Shown here one piece after another: positions 34,413 through 41,772 of a DNA stretch of 64,000 nt. Every line of letters starts with the position of its first letter. Within the stretch, counting starts at the first letter, position 1. The stretch is from DATBLE01 sp046732255 (GTDB lineage Bacteria; Actinomycetota; Thermoleophilia; Gaiellales; Gaiellaceae). The stretch spans positions 41,531-105,530 of the forward strand of contig JBKPMR010000018.1 in NCBI GenBank assembly GCA_046732255.1. Direction: 5' to 3'. The translations under genes and the position numbers were made by a program. The notes under the pieces were generated by a model. That model did no database searches and was not told the origin of the DNA. It saw only the letters and a program-made list of their open reading frames with translations.

Positions 34413-35497
34413 GCGACGTCGTGCAGATCGTTGCCGACGTGCGCGATCGCGGCGACGCTGCGGTCCGCGAGTGGGCGGAGCGACTCGGCGACGGGACTCC
34501 CGAGCTCGCGAAGTCCCGCGGCGAGTTGGATGTGGACACGATGCGCGCCGTACGCGCGCTGATCGAGGCCGTGGAGGTCGTGCACGCGGCCCAGCGTCCT
34601 TCGGACACGACCGTGGAGCCGATTCCGGGAATCGAGGTGAACCGTCGCTGGCTGCCGCTCGACTCGGTGGGGATCTACGTGCCGGCGGGGCTTCCGTCCT
34701 CGCTCGTCATGACGGCGGTGCCGGCACGACTGGCGGGCGTGGCGCGGATCGCGGTCGCAACGCCGAGGCCGTCGGTGGCGATGCTCGCAACCGCAGACGA
34801 GCTCGGAATCGACGAGCTCTACTCGATCGGCGGCGCGCAGGCGATCGCCGCGCTCGCGTACGGAACCGAGACGATCAGTCCGGTGGCCAAGATCGTCGGC
34901 CCGGGGAACCGCTGGGTCAACGAGGCGAAGCTGCTCGTCTCGAGCCGGGTAGCCATCGACCTGCCGGCCGGGCCGAGCGAGGTGCTCGTGATCGCCGACG
35001 AAAGCGCCGATCCGGAGGCGTGCGCCGCGGACCTGCTCGCGCAGGCCGAGCACGGGCCCGACGGCGCATCGATCCTGTTGACCACGAGCGCGGAGCTCGC
35101 GGAGGCCGTCGCCGCCCGCATCGGGGACAGGGCCGCGGTCGAGCTGCTCGGCTCCCTGGCCGAAGCGGTCGAGCGCGCGAACGCGATCGCTCCCGAGCAC
35201 CTCGAGCTCCTGGTGGACGACCCGGACGCGTTGGCCGGAAGCGTGCGAAACGCGGGTGCGGTCTTCCTCGGGGCCAGTGCGGTCCTCGGTGACTACGCGG
35301 CGGGGTCGAACCACGTTCTCCCGACGGGCGGCCTGGCCCGCGGCGTGGGCGGCCTTGGGCTCGAGGCGTTCCTCAAGCCCGTCCAGTTCGTTACGGCAAC
35401 AGCGGAAGGCGTCGCTTCCGTGCGGGAGACGGTGACCGCCCTGGCCGAGCTGGAGGGCCTGCCCGAGCACGCGCGCGCCCTGACGGTGCGCGCGTGA
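34409..35497 (+). CDS. hisD: Histidinol dehydrogenase, short N-terminus
   Basis: Zn enzyme oxidising histidinol to histidine in two steps, 362 aa versus about 430. Core motifs are present: VGIYVPAG, SIGGAQAIAALAYGTE, IVGPGN, DLPAGPSEVLVIAD, the Zn/catalytic QAEHGPDG, EHLELLVDD, GDYAAGSNHVLPT and a C-terminal His (GLPEHARALTVR). The protein begins at VADVRDRGDAAVREW, lacking roughly the first 25-30 residues of the family. ATG 34409 overlaps the bridging-ORF stop; its own stop overlaps hisC (GTGA). Confidence 0.93.
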   Translation: MSDVVQIVADVRDRGDAAVREWAERLGDGTPELAKSRGELDVDTMRAVRALIEAVEVVHAAQRPSDTTVEPIPGIEVNRRWLPLDSVGIYVPAGLPSSLVMTAVPARLAGVARIAVATPRPSVAMLATADELGIDELYSIGGAQAIAALAYGTETISPVAKIVGPGNRWVNEAKLLVSSRVAIDLPAGPSEVLVIADESADPEACAADLLAQAEHGPDGASILLTTSAELAEAVAARIGDRAAVELLGSLAEAVERANAIAPEHLELLVDDPDALAGSVRNAGAVFLGASAVLGDYAAGSNHVLPTGGLARGVGGLGLEAFLKPVQFVTATAEGVASVRETVTALAELEGLPEHARALTVRA

Positions 35498-37059
35498 AGG
35501 CGAGGCCGCTTCCGGACGGATTCCGGCCGTACGCCTGGGCACTGCCCACTGCCGAGATCGCGGCGCGGCACGGGCTGAGCCCGGCCGAGATCATCCGGTT
35601 CGACCAGAACGTTCCGCCGCTGCCGGGGATCCCGCAGGTCCCGCTCGGCGAGAGCTTCGCCCGCCTGAACGAGTACCCGGACGGCACGTACCGCGAGCTC
35701 TGCGAGGCAGCTGCCGCCTACGCCGGCGTCGAGCCCGAGCAGATCGTCCCGGGCGCCGGCGCCGACGGGCTGATCGCGCTCGCCGCGCGAACCTTCCTCG
35801 GCCCCGGCCGGCGCGCGTACGTCAAGCCGCCGACGTACCCCGTCTACGCGGTCGCTTCGGGGATCGAGGGGGCGGAGCTGACCGACGATCCGGCCGCGGC
35901 GGCCCTCGTCTGGGTCTGCAACCCGAACAACCCGACCGGCGACCTCGTCGAGCCGGAGGAGATCGCCGCGCTCGCACGCTCGCTGCCGGACGCGGCCGTC
36001 GTCGTCGACGAGGCGTACTTCGAGTACGGCGGGAAGACCGTCGCGTCGCTGGTGGCCGAGACTACGAACCTCGTCGCGCTGCGCACGCTCTCGAAGGCGT
36101 TCGGCCTGGCCGCGCTGCGGGTCGGCTATGCAATCGCCTCTCCGGAAGTCGCGCGCGAGCTCGACCGTCGCCGTGACCCCGCGCCGGTCGCGGCGCCCTC
36201 CGCCAGGATCGCGGCCGGCGCGCTCAGGAATCCCCATCTCGACGTCGAGGAGACGATTGCAGAACGGGAGCGCATGCGTGATGCGTTGCTCTCCGCCGGC
36301 TTCGACTGCCCGCCGTCCGCAGGCAACTTCGTCGTCGTCGGCGGTGCCGACCGCGCCGACGAGCTGGAGGCACAGGGGCTCGTCGTCCGTCGCCGCCCGG
36401 ATTCCTTCCGCATCACCGTCCGCCTGCCGGCAGAGAACGATCTGATTCTGGCGGCCCTCGGCGCGGGCCCCGACCGGCCTGCCGGCCGTTCCGCCGTCGT
36501 CCTCCGCACGACCGCCGAAACCGCGCTCCGCGTCTCGCTCGACCTCGACGGCCAAGGCCGCGCCCGCGTCGTCACCGGGGTCGGGTTCCTCGACCATCTG
36601 CTGACGCTGTTCGCGTTCCACGGCGGCCTCGACCTCGAGCTGCTCGCGGGCGGCGACCTCGACGTCGACGAGCACCACACGGTCGAGGACGTTCTTGCCG
36701 CCCTCGGCGATGGGGTCGCCGCCGCGCTGGACGGCCGGGTGGGCGTGGCGCGGTACGGCTCGGCAACCGTGCCGATGGACGAGGCCCGTGCGACCGCCGC
36801 CGTCGACCTCGTCCGGCGCCCGCACGCCGAGGTGACGCTCGGCTTCGGCGGCGACCGAGTGGGCGGGCTGGCAGTCACCCTCCTGCCGCACGCGCTCGAG
36901 CGCTTCGCGATGCAGGCGGGGCTGACGCTCCACGTGGAGGCGACCGGAGTGGACGACCACCACGTGGCGGAGGCGGCGTTCAAGGCCTTCGGGCGGGCGC
37001 TGCGCGAGGCATGCGCCGTCGACGGGGCGACGACCGGTTCGACAAAGGGCGCCCTGTGA
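35494..37059 (+). CDS. HisC-HisB fusion: histidinol-phosphate aminotransferase plus imidazoleglycerol-phosphate dehydratase
   Basis: One uninterrupted 521-aa frame covering two his enzymes. Residues 1 to about 325 are a class I/II PLP aminotransferase (CNPNNPTGD, VVDEAYFEY, PLP lysine in RTLSKAFGLAALRVGYA). From about residue 330 to the end is a full IGP dehydratase: GFLDHLLTLFAFHG, DEHHTVEDVLAALG, VPMDEARA, LPHALERFAMQAGLTLHV, DDHHVAEAAFKAFGRALREA and STKGAL. A short Pro/Gly-rich linker joins them. Starts at GTG overlapping hisD; ends GTGA with hisH. The two activities are not consecutive in the order HisB then HisC on one protein elsewhere that I know; fusion is inferred from sequence only. 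Confidence 0.93.
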   Translation: MKARPLPDGFRPYAWALPTAEIAARHGLSPAEIIRFDQNVPPLPGIPQVPLGESFARLNEYPDGTYRELCEAAAAYAGVEPEQIVPGAGADGLIALAARTFLGPGRRAYVKPPTYPVYAVASGIEGAELTDDPAAAALVWVCNPNNPTGDLVEPEEIAALARSLPDAAVVVDEAYFEYGGKTVASLVAETTNLVALRTLSKAFGLAALRVGYAIASPEVARELDRRRDPAPVAAPSARIAAGALRNPHLDVEETIAERERMRDALLSAGFDCPPSAGNFVVVGGADRADELEAQGLVVRRRPDSFRITVRLPAENDLILAALGAGPDRPAGRSAVVLRTTAETALRVSLDLDGQGRARVVTGVGFLDHLLTLFAFHGGLDLELLAGGDLDVDEHHTVEDVLAALGDGVAAALDGRVGVARYGSATVPMDEARATAAVDLVRRPHAEVTLGFGGDRVGGLAVTLLPHALERFAMQAGLTLHVEATGVDDHHVAEAAFKAFGRALREACAVDGATTGSTKGAL

Positions 37060-37655
37060 GGGTGGTCCTCGCCGACTACGGGGCGGGCAACCTGCGCAGC
37101 GTTTGCGCCGCGCTCGAGCGCGCCGGCGCCGAGGCCGTCGTCACTGAGGATCCCGGTGAGGTCGAGCGCGCCCCGCTCGCCGTGATCGCCGGTGTCGGCA
37201 ACACGGGCGCCGCCGCGCGCGGCCTCCGGCAACGCGGCCTCGCCGAGGCCCTGCTCGCCCGGGTCCGCGCCGGGAAGCCGGTGCTCGGGATCTGCGTCGG
37301 GATGCAACTCCTCTTCGGCGCGTCCGACGAAGGCGGCGCCGGTCTCCAGATCCTGCCCGGTCGCGTCGAGCGGCTCCGTGCGAGCCGGGTCCCGCACATG
37401 GGCTGGAACGAGCTCCGGGTGACCGCCCCGAGCAGGCTGCTCGAACGGCTCGACGGCGAGGACGTGTACTTCGCCCACTCGTACGCGTGCGTCCCGGCGG
37501 CCGCGATCGCCGTCGCCGAGGTCGAGCACGACGGCACGGTCGTCGCCGCGGTCGAGCACGGCTCCGTGACCGGCGTCCAGTTCCATCCCGAGCGCAGCGG
37601 CCCGCCGGGCGCGCGTGTCCTCCGCAACGCATTGGCATGGTCAAGAAGCGTGTGA
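37056..37655 (+). CDS. hisH: Imidazole glycerol phosphate synthase, glutaminase subunit
   Basis: Class I glutamine amidotransferase subunit supplying ammonia to HisF, 199 aa. DYGAGNLRSV start, nucleophile in GICVGMQLLF, HMGWNEL and the catalytic His in GVQFHPERSG. GTG 37056 overlaps the HisCB stop. The oxyanion segment reads GVGNTGAAARG where GVGAFGDAM is usual, a modest change. Overlaps hisF by 19 nt. Confidence 0.94.
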   Translation: MRVVLADYGAGNLRSVCAALERAGAEAVVTEDPGEVERAPLAVIAGVGNTGAAARGLRQRGLAEALLARVRAGKPVLGICVGMQLLFGASDEGGAGLQILPGRVERLRASRVPHMGWNELRVTAPSRLLERLDGEDVYFAHSYACVPAAAIAVAEVEHDGTVVAAVEHGSVTGVQFHPERSGPPGARVLRNALAWSRSV

Positions 37656-38377
37656 TCCCCTGCCTCGACGTCGCCGGCGGACGCGTGGTCAAGGGCATCC
37701 GCTTCGAGGAGCTGCGCGATGTCGGCGATCCGGTCGAGCTCGCCGCCCGCTACTCGGAGCTCGGCGCCGACGAGCTCGTCTTCCTCGACATCACCGCGAC
37801 GCTCGAGGACCGCGGCCCGCTGCTCGGACTGGTCGAGCGGGCCGCCGACGAGCTGGAGATCCCGTTCACCGTCGGCGGCGGCATCACCGAGCTCGAGGAG
37901 GCGCGGGCGCTGCTCCGTGCCGGAGCGGACAAGATCTCGCTGAACCGCGCCGCCGTCGACCGTCCCGAACTGCTCTCCGGTCTCGCCGCCGAATTCGGCG
38001 CGCAGGCGGTCGTCTGCGCGATCGACGCCCGAGGCGGTGAGGTCGTCACCCACGCAGGGCGAAACCCGCGCGGTCTCGACGCGATCGGCTGGGCGCGGGA
38101 GGCTGTCGACAGCGGCGCGGGCGAGATCCTGCTCACGTCGATCGAAGCCGACGGGACGCGCAACGGATACGACCTGACGCTGACCCGAGCTGTGGCGGGC
38201 GCCGTTTCCGTTCCGGTGATCGCGTCCGGCGGTGCCGGGGACGCCGGCCACCTGGCCGAGGCGTTCGAGGCGGGCGCGGAGGCGGCGCTCGTCGCCTCGA
38301 TCGTGCACGAACGCCCGGAGCGGCTGCCCGAGCTGAAGAGCGAGCTGAGGGAGGCCGGGTGGCCGATCAGGACGTGA
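37637..38377 (+). CDS. hisF: Imidazole glycerol phosphate synthase, cyclase subunit
   Basis: TIM-barrel partner of HisH making IGP and AICAR, 246 aa. VIPCLDVAGGRVVKG holds the first catalytic Asp, VVCAIDARGGEVVTH the second; GGGITELEEAR and ASGGAGDAGHL are the phosphate loops. ATG 37637 lies inside hisH. The C-terminal WPIRT followed by GTGA is echoed by WKIRT and GTGA about 200 bp downstream. Confidence 0.95.
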   Translation: MVKKRVIPCLDVAGGRVVKGIRFEELRDVGDPVELAARYSELGADELVFLDITATLEDRGPLLGLVERAADELEIPFTVGGGITELEEARALLRAGADKISLNRAAVDRPELLSGLAAEFGAQAVVCAIDARGGEVVTHAGRNPRGLDAIGWAREAVDSGAGEILLTSIEADGTRNGYDLTLTRAVAGAVSVPVIASGGAGDAGHLAEAFEAGAEAALVASIVHERPERLPELKSELREAGWPIRT

Positions 38378-38580
38378 CCGCCACGCGCGCGCGGCCGTGG
38401 CTCCTCCGGCCACGTCCGGTGCCAGGCACCGGACATGGCCGCTTCGGCCTTCGGGCCCCCACGTTGCACCTGCAATTCCGTCCCGAGGCGGCCACTTCGG
38501 ACCTGTCCGGTGCCTGGCACCGGACAGGTCCGAATCGGGCACGGCCTCCGATCGGCTCGGACTGGAAGATCCGGACGTGA
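38374..38580 (+). CDS. Bridging ORF between hisF and hisI carrying two REP palindromes and a duplicated hisF tail
   Basis: 68-codon frame starting at the GTG that overlaps the hisF stop and ending at the TGA that overlaps the hisI GTG. The last residues DWKIRT duplicate the HisF end (GWPIRT), and at DNA level GATCnGGACGTGACCG occurs at both ends, a 16-bp duplication with one mismatch. Inside are two REP palindromes (38414 and 38499). The insert is of a different repeat type from the arg and malG cases but keeps frame in the same way. Confidence 0.4.
   Translation: MTATRARPWLLRPRPVPGTGHGRFGLRAPTLHLQFRPEAATSDLSGAWHRTGPNRARPPIGSDWKIRT
38414..38434. repeat. REP palindrome GTCCGGTGCC, first copy
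   Basis: Perfect 10-bp arms GTCCGGTGCC/GGCACCGGAC around a single A, with partial extension outward. Confidence 0.85.
38499..38531. repeat. REP palindrome GTCCGGTGCC, second copy
   Basis: Perfect 16-bp arms around a single T (33 bp), the longest perfect palindrome of this type in the window. The core matches the copy at 38414. Confidence 0.9.
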
Positions 38581-39140
38581 CCGGGATGGCCGGAGCGTCG
38601 CCGGAATTGACCGCTGCGATCGTCCAGGACGCGGACGACGGCCGCGTGCTGATGCTCGCCTGGATGGACGACGAGGCGCTCCGCCGCACACGGAAAACGG
38701 GCGAAGCCTGGTTCTGGAGCCGCTCCCGCGGCGAGCTCTGGCACAAAGGCGCGACCTCAGGCAACACGCTCGCTGTGGTCGAGATCCGGGACGATTGCGA
38801 CGGCGACGCCATCCTTCTCCGCGTCCGGCCGGCCGGGCCGGTCTGCCATACCGGCTCGCTCTCCTGCTTCGCGCCGTGGCTCTGGCGCCGCGTCGCCGAG
38901 CGGGCGAAGGAGCGGCCCGAGGGCTCGTACGTCGCCTCACTGCTCGACGAGGGCCCTGCCGCTGCCGCGCGCAAGGTCGGCGAGGAGGGGGTCGAGGCCG
39001 CGCTCGCCGGAGCGTCCGAGAGCGACGAGCGGCTCGTCGAGGAGCTCGCCGACCTCTGGTTCCACAGCTACGTCTTGCTGGCCGCTCGTGGCCTCGATCC
39101 CGCGGCGGTCGAGGACGAGCTCGTCCGCCGAATCCGCTGA
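38577..39140 (+). CDS. hisI: Bifunctional phosphoribosyl-AMP cyclohydrolase / phosphoribosyl-ATP pyrophosphatase
   Basis: HisI-HisE fusion for steps 2 and 3 of histidine synthesis, 187 aa. HisI half: IVQDADDGRVLMLAWMD, YWSRSR-like FWSRSRGELWHKG, metal-ligand DDCDGDAILLRV and CHTGSLSCF. HisE half from about residue 110: YVASLLDEGPAAAARKVGEE then VEELADLWFHSYVLLAARG. GTG 38577 overlaps the bridging-frame stop (GTGA); ATG 38586 is possible. Last gene of the his cluster. Confidence 0.93.
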   Translation: MTGMAGASPELTAAIVQDADDGRVLMLAWMDDEALRRTRKTGEAWFWSRSRGELWHKGATSGNTLAVVEIRDDCDGDAILLRVRPAGPVCHTGSLSCFAPWLWRRVAERAKERPEGSYVASLLDEGPAAAARKVGEEGVEAALAGASESDERLVEELADLWFHSYVLLAARGLDPAAVEDELVRRIR

Positions 39141-39144
39141 GGCG

Positions 39145-39178
39145 GCGGCGGGGGACAGGCGAGCCCGTCCCCCGCCGC
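39145..39178. terminator. Convergent terminator between hisI and amt
   Basis: Perfect 12-bp stem GCGGCGGGGGAC/GTCCCCCGCCGC with a 10-nt loop, between the stops of two converging genes. Confidence 0.75.
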
Positions 39179-39188
39179 GCGGAGAGCC

Positions 39189-40589
39189 CTACCCCGACGG
39201 CTGCGGAGTCGGCTGGGGCGTGACTGCCGGAGGCGCATGGCGCTCGCGCTCCCACGGCGGTGTCCCCCAGGCGTCGTAGCCGCCCGGAACCGGGATGTAG
39301 AACTCGGGGTAGCCCCACATGCCGTGCTCGGAGACGTCGAGTCCTGCGCTCTCGGTCTCCTCTTCGACCCGGATCCCGAACAGCTTCTTCATCACGAAGA
39401 GCCCGGCGAACGAGGCCGTGAACGTGAAGGCGCCGACGGCAACCAGGCCGAGCGCCTGCACCCCGACCTGGTGGAACGAGCCGGTGTAGACGAGGCCGCC
39501 GGTGCCGGTGGCGAGGTTCTTCGCCAACGCCGGGACGGCGAACAGACCCGTGGCGAGCGTGCCCCAGACCCCGGCCATGCCGTGTACCGACACGGCGCCG
39601 ATCGGGTCGTCGATCCCGATCCGCTCGACCGCGATCACACCGACGACGGCGATCGACCCGGCGACCAGCCCGATCACGATCGCCGCCCACGGCGCGACGA
39701 AGCCGGATGCGGCGGTGATCGCGACCAGCGCGGCGAGCACTCCGTTCAGCATCATCGAGATGTCCGGCTTCTTCAGGACCAGCCAGGCCGTGACGACGCC
39801 GCCGAGCGCGCCCGAGGCGGCGGCGAGATTCGTGGTCAGCGCCACGTAGGCGAAGTACCCGAAGCCGCCGAAGTCGACCGAGAGCGTCGACCCGGGGTTG
39901 AAGCCGAACCAGCCGAACCAGAGGATGATCGTGCCGAGGACGGCGTACGGGATGTTGTGCCCGGGAATCGGGTTCGCCCTGCCGTCCGTCCCGAACTTGC
40001 CGATCCGCGGGCCGAGGAGGAGCGCGCCGGCGAGTGCGGCCAGCGCCCCCTGGTAGTGCACGACGGTCGAGCCAGCGAAGTCTTGCATCCCCTTCGCGAA
40101 GAGCCACCCGTGCGGGCTCCAGATCCAGTGCGAGACGATCGAATAGACGAGCGTGAAGTAGACGCCGAAGGCGAAGTAGACCCAGAGCTTCGCCCGCTCG
40201 GCCATCGCGCCCCAGACGATCGCGAGCGAGACACCGGCGAAGACGACCTCGAACAGGTACCCGGCGGCCCCGGGGATCTCCGAGAACCAATCGAAGGGGG
40301 CCTTTCCGACCGCGGTCAACTCGTCGACGGACGGGAAGAACCCGGCGGTACCGACGAACCCGCCGCCGTCGCCGAACGCCATGCCGAAACCGACCATCCA
40401 GTAGACGATCGAGCAGATCGCGAAGATGAGGACGTTCTTGCCGGCGATGTGGCCGGCGTTCTTCATCCGGGTCAGGCCGGCTTCGAGGAACGCGAAGCCC
40501 GCCTGCATGAACATCACCAGCACCGCGGTCACGACGACCCAGATCGTGCTCGCCGCGATGAGCAAGTCCTGATTCTTAGGCACCGACAT
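39189..40589 (-). CDS. amt: Ammonium transporter (Amt family)
   Basis: Trimeric ammonium channel of the cytoplasmic membrane, 466 aa, about 11 membrane segments. The conserved pore histidines appear in DFAGSTVVHYQGALAAL and SVHGMAGVWGTLATG, and the Amt signature DFGGFGYFAYVALTTN region is present. A Pro-rich cytoplasmic tail (GGYDAWGTPPWERE) ends it. ATG 40589 has GAGGAGGTGG directly upstream and lies inside the P-II gene (14-nt overlap), so the two are coupled and P-II probably gates the channel. Confidence 0.95.
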   Translation of the reverse strand: MSVPKNQDLLIAASTIWVVVTAVLVMFMQAGFAFLEAGLTRMKNAGHIAGKNVLIFAICSIVYWMVGFGMAFGDGGGFVGTAGFFPSVDELTAVGKAPFDWFSEIPGAAGYLFEVVFAGVSLAIVWGAMAERAKLWVYFAFGVYFTLVYSIVSHWIWSPHGWLFAKGMQDFAGSTVVHYQGALAALAGALLLGPRIGKFGTDGRANPIPGHNIPYAVLGTIILWFGWFGFNPGSTLSVDFGGFGYFAYVALTTNLAAASGALGGVVTAWLVLKKPDISMMLNGVLAALVAITAASGFVAPWAAIVIGLVAGSIAVVGVIAVERIGIDDPIGAVSVHGMAGVWGTLATGLFAVPALAKNLATGTGGLVYTGSFHQVGVQALGLVAVGAFTFTASFAGLFVMKKLFGIRVEEETESAGLDVSEHGMWGYPEFYIPVPGGYDAWGTPPWERERHAPPAVTPQPTPQPSG

Positions 40590-40935
40590 CCACCTCCTCG
40601 AGGTTCCGACCCGTCCGGTTGTGGGTCACGTTCGCGACGGGGCTCGTCCAGACGATCCCGTCGCCCGACTCGTTGCCGCTGCGTGCTGCGTCGACGATCG
40701 CCGACACGACCTCGTCGGCTCGGTCCTCGTCGACGACGAAGAGGAGCAGCGCCTTCGGGAGAAAGCGCGACTCGAACACGCGTCCGCGGTACTCGTGTGT
40801 GACCCCGCGCTGACGCCCGTGGCCGATCGCCTCGACGACGGTGACACCGACGTGGCCGGTGGCGTCCTCCACGGCGTCGATCACGGTTTCGACACGCTCC
40901 CGGATCACAACCGCCTCGACCTTCACGAAGCTCAA
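40576..40935 (-). CDS. glnK: P-II nitrogen regulatory protein, GlnK-like with altered T-loop
   Basis: Trimeric P-II signal protein, 119 aa. B-loop and fold motifs: GHGRQRG, FLPKALLLFVV, DAARSG...GDGIVWTSPV and NRTG. Linked directly to amt, as GlnK proteins are. Aligning GRQRGVTHEYRGRVFESRFLPK trimmed: HEYRGRVFES to E. coli GlnK ELYRGAEYMV, Tyr51, the uridylylation/adenylylation site, is Phe, while Tyr46 is kept; the first C-loop Arg (RIRTG) is His (HNRTG). Start TTG 40935 follows GGAGG and overlaps the GNAT stop (TTGA). Confidence 0.9.
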   Translation of the reverse strand: MSFVKVEAVVIRERVETVIDAVEDATGHVGVTVVEAIGHGRQRGVTHEYRGRVFESRFLPKALLLFVVDEDRADEVVSAIVDAARSGNESGDGIVWTSPVANVTHNRTGRNLEEVDVGA

Positions 40936-41408
40936 GGAACCCTCCTCTCGAGTAGGACTGTGTCCCGCCACGTTCCGTCGAGGCGGGCAATTCGCTCTCG
41001 TGTCCCGACGACCCGAAAGCCGCAACGTGTGTGCAGGGCGATGCTGGCGGCGTTCTCCGGGAAGACCGACGTCTGGATCGTCCAGAAGCCCGCGTCATCC
41101 GCGTCGGCGAGCAATCGCTCGAGCAGCGCGGTGCCGACCCCGCGGCCGCGGGACTCCTCGGCGACGTAGACGCTCCCCTCGGCGATCCCCGCGTAACAGG
41201 CGCGGCGAGAGACGGGCGACAGCGCCGCCCAGCCGATCACCGTGCCGTTCTCCTCGGCCACGAGCCGGAGATCGACCAGGTGGGTCGCGTCCCACTCCTC
41301 CCAGGAGGGCACAGCGGTCTCGAACGTCGCCTGTCTGGTGGCGATCCCCTGCTCGTAGATTTCCCGCACTGCGGGCCAGTCGTCAGGCTTCATCGCTCTG
41401 ATCTCCAC
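40932..41408 (-). CDS. GNAT acetyltransferase, phosphinothricin-acetyltransferase-like
   Basis: About 158 aa. The family N-terminus VEIRAMKPDDWPAVREIYEQGI, then FETAVPSWEEWDA, the acetyl-CoA loop EESRGRGVGTALLERLL, and HTRCGFRVVGTRERI are typical of the Pat/YncA group, which acetylates methionine sulfoximine, phosphinothricin or related amino compounds. GTG 41408 matches the family start; ATG 41393 has a better Shine-Dalgarno. First gene of GNAT-glnK-amt and located directly after an intrinsic terminator. Confidence 0.85.
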   Translation of the reverse strand: MEIRAMKPDDWPAVREIYEQGIATRQATFETAVPSWEEWDATHLVDLRLVAEENGTVIGWAALSPVSRRACYAGIAEGSVYVAEESRGRGVGTALLERLLADADDAGFWTIQTSVFPENAASIALHTRCGFRVVGTRERIARLDGTWRDTVLLERRVP

Positions 41409-41422
41409 GGTCTCGGACCAAC

Positions 41423-41458
41423 AAAAAAAGCCCCAGGACTCCATGAGTCCTGAGGCGC
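41423..41458 (-). terminator. Intrinsic terminator before GNAT-glnK-amt
   Basis: On the minus strand, an 8-bp perfect stem CAGGACTC/GAGTCCTG with ATG loop, extended by GC pairs, then GGGGC and seven Ts. The best canonical Rho-independent terminator in the window, but placed upstream of a gene start. Confidence 0.85.
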
Positions 41459-41493
41459 CTTCGCCTACACTGCGCCACCTCCGGCGGCGACGC
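41423..41493 (-). ncRNA. Candidate short RNA or attenuated leader upstream of GNAT-glnK-amt
   Basis: A consensus promoter (41500-41528) should start RNA near 41493; an intrinsic terminator ends at 41423. The roughly 70-nt product contains GGAGGTGG, a GTGTAG start-stop pair six nt later, a GGCGC...GCGCC stem and the terminator hairpin. It is either an sRNA or a leader whose terminator regulates the nitrogen genes. No known RNA family was recognised. Confidence 0.55.
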
Positions 41494-41499
41494 GCTTCA

Positions 41500-41528
41500 A
41501 CAATAGAAGTATTGGCGGACGCGGTCAA
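41500..41528 (-). promoter_or_regulatory. Promoter of the short RNA / GNAT-glnK-amt leader
   Basis: Minus strand TTGACC (41528-41523), 17-nt spacer, TATTGT (41505-41500). The remaining gap 41529-41772 holds no recognisable gene. Confidence 0.75.
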
Positions 41529-41772
41529 ATGGGAGCCGCGGACCGCTAGGATTGCCGCCGGTCGACCAGGGAGGCGCTGCTCGATGAAGCGAAGAGATCC
41601 AGACCGGCACCTGTAGGTACCCGGCCCCGCCGCGTTTGCGCGCCCGTCGAGACGTCTGCTAGCCTCGACGACTCGATGTTGCTCTTCGGCTGACACGTCG
41701 TCCCGCGCGCCCCCGGCTTATGGCCGGTGGGTGTTGCGTCCGTGTCCTGTGTTTCAAGCCCGAGGAGTAACG

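Noticed and set aside
41430..41490. tRNA-like string (GCCGGAGGTGGCGCAGTG) on the minus strand
   Set aside because: No anticodon arm with a 7-nt loop, no T-arm (GTTCGAATC) and no matching acceptor strand; the hairpin has a 3-nt loop and a U-tract, so it is a terminator.
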